Of a stretch of 6,558 bases of DNA, positions 4,793 to 6,558 are shown piece after piece. Made by a program: the position numbers and the translations under genes. Below the pieces are notes generated by a model. The model saw only the letters and a program-made list of their open reading frames with translations, made no database searches and was not told where the DNA came from. Origin of the DNA: DATBFU01 sp046735265 (GTDB lineage: Bacteria; Acidobacteriota; Thermoanaerobaculia; UBA5066; Gp7-AA6); contig JBKPSZ010000158.1 in assembly GCA_046735265.1 (NCBI GenBank), positions 1 through 6,558 of the forward strand, given 5' to 3'. Position 1 is the stretch's first letter, and each line of letters starts with the position of its first letter.

Positions 4793-5287
4793 ATGAGCTT
4801 CGCCGACGAATTCCTCCCCGAGTTCCACGACGAGATGGCGACGCTGCGCCGCCTCCTCGAGCTCGTGCCCGCCGACCGCCTCGACTGGAAGCCCCACGCG
4901 AAGTCGCGAAGCCTCGGAGAACTCGCGACGCACCTCTCGGAGCTGCCGCGCTGGGGCATGCGATTCGGGAAGGAGACCTGGCAGATCGGCAGCGAGAAAC
5001 CGCCGGTCATGAAGAGCGCCGCCGAATTCCTCGCCCGATTCGACGAGAACGTCTCCGGCAGCCGCGCCACCATCGCCGCGACCGCCGACGACGCCATGGC
5101 CGGAGAGTTCACCGTGATCCGGCCCGACGGCCAGGTCTTCTTCCGCCTTCCGCGGCGGAAGGTCCTCCGCCTTTTCCTTCTCAACCACATCATCCACCAC
5201 CGCGGTCAGTTCACCGTGTACCTCCGGTTAAACGACGTGCCGCTCCCGTCGGTCTACGGACCCACGGCCGACAAGCCCCTCCAGTAG
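4793..5287 (+). CDS. DinB superfamily protein (putative metal-dependent hydrolase/transferase fold), 164 aa
   Basis: The sequence matches the DinB four-helix-bundle family: WKPHAKSRSLGELATHLSE at 32-50 (usual WxPxxxsxslxeLxxHl), and NHIIHHRGQFTVYLRL at 131-146 followed by VPLPSVYGPTAD at 149-160, the family C-terminal signature. His47, His132 and His136 make the expected metal-binding triad. Family members include bacillithiol- and mycothiol-dependent transferases and many uncharacterised stress proteins, so no substrate can be assigned. It is soluble, with no signal peptide. ATG 4793 was chosen over an in-frame TTG 30 nt upstream because the homologous N-terminus begins there and a candidate -10 lies just ahead. 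It sits between ftsH and folP, which are adjacent in many bacteria, and has its own predicted promoter, so it looks like an insertion into the cluster. Leu146 is a TTA codon, rare in this GC-rich setting. Confidence 0.88.
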   Translation: MSFADEFLPEFHDEMATLRRLLELVPADRLDWKPHAKSRSLGELATHLSELPRWGMRFGKETWQIGSEKPPVMKSAAEFLARFDENVSGSRATIAATADDAMAGEFTVIRPDGQVFFRLPRRKVLRLFLLNHIIHHRGQFTVYLRLNDVPLPSVYGPTADKPLQ

Positions 5288-5302
5288 CGCCACCCCCTCC
5301 GC

Positions 5303-5308
5303 TAGACT
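5303..5308 (+). promoter_or_regulatory. Putative -10 element (TAGACT) for folP
   Basis: TAGACT (4 of 6 matches to TATAAT) ends 7 nt before GTG 5316 in the 28-bp gap after the DinB gene. It would start transcription at about 5315, one base before the start codon. No Shine-Dalgarno or convincing -35 is visible. Confidence 0.4.
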
Positions 5309-5315
5309 CGCGCGC

Positions 5316-6461
5316 GTGAGCGTGTCGGCGGACCTCGTGTTTCCGGCGGGCAGCCGCGCGGTCCTGGCGGAAATCGCCGGGTGGGACGGCCTCCGGACGG
5401 CTACCTTCTCCGCCGCGGAGTTCCCGGTCGACGTCGTCCGTTTCGCCGGCTCCCCGTCGCCGCCGGTCGTCCTTTCCCGCGCCCGCCGCGCCGAGAGCCT
5501 GAAGGCGCTCCCCGGCACGCTGCGGGAACGGGCCCGACTCGCTTTCGAGCGCGCGGAGCGTCCCGGGGGACACCTGGCGCTCCCCCGCGGCCGGAGGATC
5601 GACTTCGAGCCAGGGCCGGCCGTGATGGGAATCGTGAACGTGACCCCCGACTCGTTTTCGGACGGCGGCGTCTACTTCGACCGCGGTCGCGCGGTGGAAC
5701 GGGCGCTCGCCCTGTTCGCGGAGGGTGCCGCGATCGTGGACGTCGGCGGCGAGTCCACCCGGCCGTCCACGTACGGCGAGGCCCCGGCGGTTTCGCTCGA
5801 AGAGGAGCTCTCCCGCGTGGTTCCGGTCGTCTCAGGGATCCGCCGCTCGAGCGACGCCCCGATCTCCGTGGACACGCGGCGGGCGGCGGTCGCCCGGGCC
5901 GCCCTCGACGCCGGCGCCGACGCCGTCAACGACGTCTCCGCGCTTGGCCATGACCCCGCGATGGCGGAGACGGTCGCCGGCGCGGGCGCCGGCCTCCTCC
6001 TCATGCATATGAAAGGGGACGATCCCCGCCGAATGCAGGACGACACCCGCTACGTCCACCCGGTCGCCGACGTCGCGGAGCTGCTCGCGGCAGCCGCGAC
6101 GCGCGCTCTCGAGGCGGGCGTCGAGCCCGACCGGATCGCAGTCGATCCGGGCCTGGGCTTCGGAAAGAGTCCCGAAGGGAACCTCCTTCTCCTGCGGCAC
6201 CTCTCGGCTTTCCGTACCCTGGGCTTCCCCGTCGCGGCGGGCGCGTCTCGAAAGGGGTTCGTCCGCCGCTTTTCCGGCGTCGCCGAGGACTCGACCGTGG
6301 AGGATCGCCTGCCCGGCTCTCTCGCCGCGGTCGCCGCCGCGGCGGCCGCCGGCGCCGCGATCGTCCGCGTGCACGACGTCTCGCCGACGGTCCGATTCCT
6401 GCGGATGGCGTGCGCGATCGATCGGCCGGTCCTCGAGGGGACGCCGGCGGTGTCCCGATGA
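5316..6461 (+). CDS. folP: Dihydropteroate synthase FolP with N-terminal extension, 381 aa
   Basis: FolP condenses p-aminobenzoate with dihydropterin pyrophosphate to dihydropteroate in folate synthesis and is the sulfonamide target. The TIM-barrel motifs are complete: VMGIVNVTPDSFSDGG at 103-118; IVDVGGESTRP at 140-150; PISVDTRR at 182-189; DAVNDVSAL at 202-210; LLLMHMKGDDPRRMQ at 227-241; IAVDPGLGFGKS at 274-285; AGASRKGFV at 308-316 (Ser/Arg/Lys of the phosphate site kept); and RVHDV at 351-355. The catalytic barrel is of normal size, but about 100 residues precede it, where E. coli FolP has only a short lead. That extension (Val/Ala/Arg-rich) has no motif I recognise; longer FolP forms occur in other phyla. 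The GTG start with an upstream TANNNT hexamer supports including the extension. The TGA overlaps the next ATG by 4 nt, indicating co-translation with cdaA. Confidence 0.96.
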   Translation: MSVSADLVFPAGSRAVLAEIAGWDGLRTATFSAAEFPVDVVRFAGSPSPPVVLSRARRAESLKALPGTLRERARLAFERAERPGGHLALPRGRRIDFEPGPAVMGIVNVTPDSFSDGGVYFDRGRAVERALALFAEGAAIVDVGGESTRPSTYGEAPAVSLEEELSRVVPVVSGIRRSSDAPISVDTRRAAVARAALDAGADAVNDVSALGHDPAMAETVAGAGAGLLLMHMKGDDPRRMQDDTRYVHPVADVAELLAAAATRALEAGVEPDRIAVDPGLGFGKSPEGNLLLLRHLSAFRTLGFPVAAGASRKGFVRRFSGVAEDSTVEDRLPGSLAAVAAAAAAGAAIVRVHDVSPTVRFLRMACAIDRPVLEGTPAVSR

Positions 6462-6558
6462 TCGAGCGGCTGAGCGGTCCGCTGGGCGTTCTCTCCCGCG
6501 CCACCTTCACGTGGCGGGACGCGGTCGACATCCTCGCCGTCGCCTTGATCGCCTACAC
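6458..6558 (+). CDS. cdaA: Probable diadenylate cyclase CdaA (c-di-AMP synthase), N-terminal 33 codons, runs off right edge
   Basis: ATG 6458 overlaps the folP stop as ATGA, and the frame stays open to the window end. The visible part has a short polar N-terminus, then TWRDAVDILAVALIAY at 18-33, resembling the CdaA/YbbP start (WxDxxDIxLVAxxxY) that leads into its first membrane helix. CdaA proteins have three N-terminal membrane helices and a cytoplasmic DAC domain that makes c-di-AMP from two ATP. None of the catalytic domain is inside the window, so the call rests on this short match plus context: cdaA commonly sits with folP, ybbR (cdaR) and glmM. Confidence 0.72.
   Translation, partial: MIERLSGPLGVLSRATFTWRDAVDILAVALIAY

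Noticed and set aside
2741..5200. An 819-codon open frame on the minus strand across ftsH and the DinB gene
   Set aside because: It is antisense to two unmistakable genes, has the Arg/Asp/Glu/His-heavy composition of a GC-rich shadow frame, and shows no domain or motif. Its length comes only from the scarcity of stops in GC-rich DNA.
3526..5319. A 597-codon plus-strand frame overlapping ftsH and DinB
   Set aside because: Arg-saturated shadow frame without any recognisable fold; ftsH in another frame carries every catalytic motif.

Overview
This is a compact, GC-rich bacterial chromosomal window. G or C dominates third codon positions, GTG and TTG starts are frequent, and long spurious reading frames run antisense to the real genes. 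The gene content and the order tRNA-tilS-hpt-ftsH-(insert)-folP-cdaA are housekeeping. The GC richness and near-absence of Shine-Dalgarno sites would suit a phylum such as Acidobacteriota, but no marker here fixes the taxon. I see no phage, IS element, CRISPR array or plasmid feature.

Left block (minus strand, 1-951): a ClC-family chloride channel/transporter gene runs off the left edge. Its start codon overlaps by 4 nt the stop of a 67-residue, eight-cysteine protein whose spacing resembles a FYVE/cross-brace double zinc finger. The two look translationally coupled.

Divergent junction (about 952-995): a near-consensus TATAAT serving a plus-strand CAU-anticodon tRNA lies about 15 bp from an oppositely oriented TATACT that would start the zinc-finger transcript exactly on its GTG.

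Right block (plus strand, 996-6558): tRNA(CAU); tilS (tRNA-Ile2 lysidine synthase, short form); hpt (hypoxanthine-type phosphoribosyltransferase with an altered PRPP loop); ftsH (membrane AAA+ zinc protease); an inserted DinB-superfamily gene; folP (dihydropteroate synthase with an extra N-terminal region of about 100 residues); and the first 33 codons of a probable cdaA (diadenylate cyclase). tilS-hpt-ftsH and ftsH-folP are both widely conserved adjacencies. folP and cdaA overlap by 4 nt, so the transcript probably continues toward ybbR/glmM-type genes outside the window.

The main unifying observation concerns initiation. Four gene starts without a Shine-Dalgarno (the zinc-finger gene, tilS, the DinB gene and folP) each carry a TANNNT hexamer ending 6-8 nt before the start codon, the geometry expected for leaderless or near-leaderless mRNAs. 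ftsH alone has a strong Shine-Dalgarno. No wholly new system is evident. The most notable points are the leaderless-start pattern, the small zinc finger coupled to a ClC channel, the tRNA(CAU) beside tilS, and catalytic-motif departures in both TilS and Hpt.
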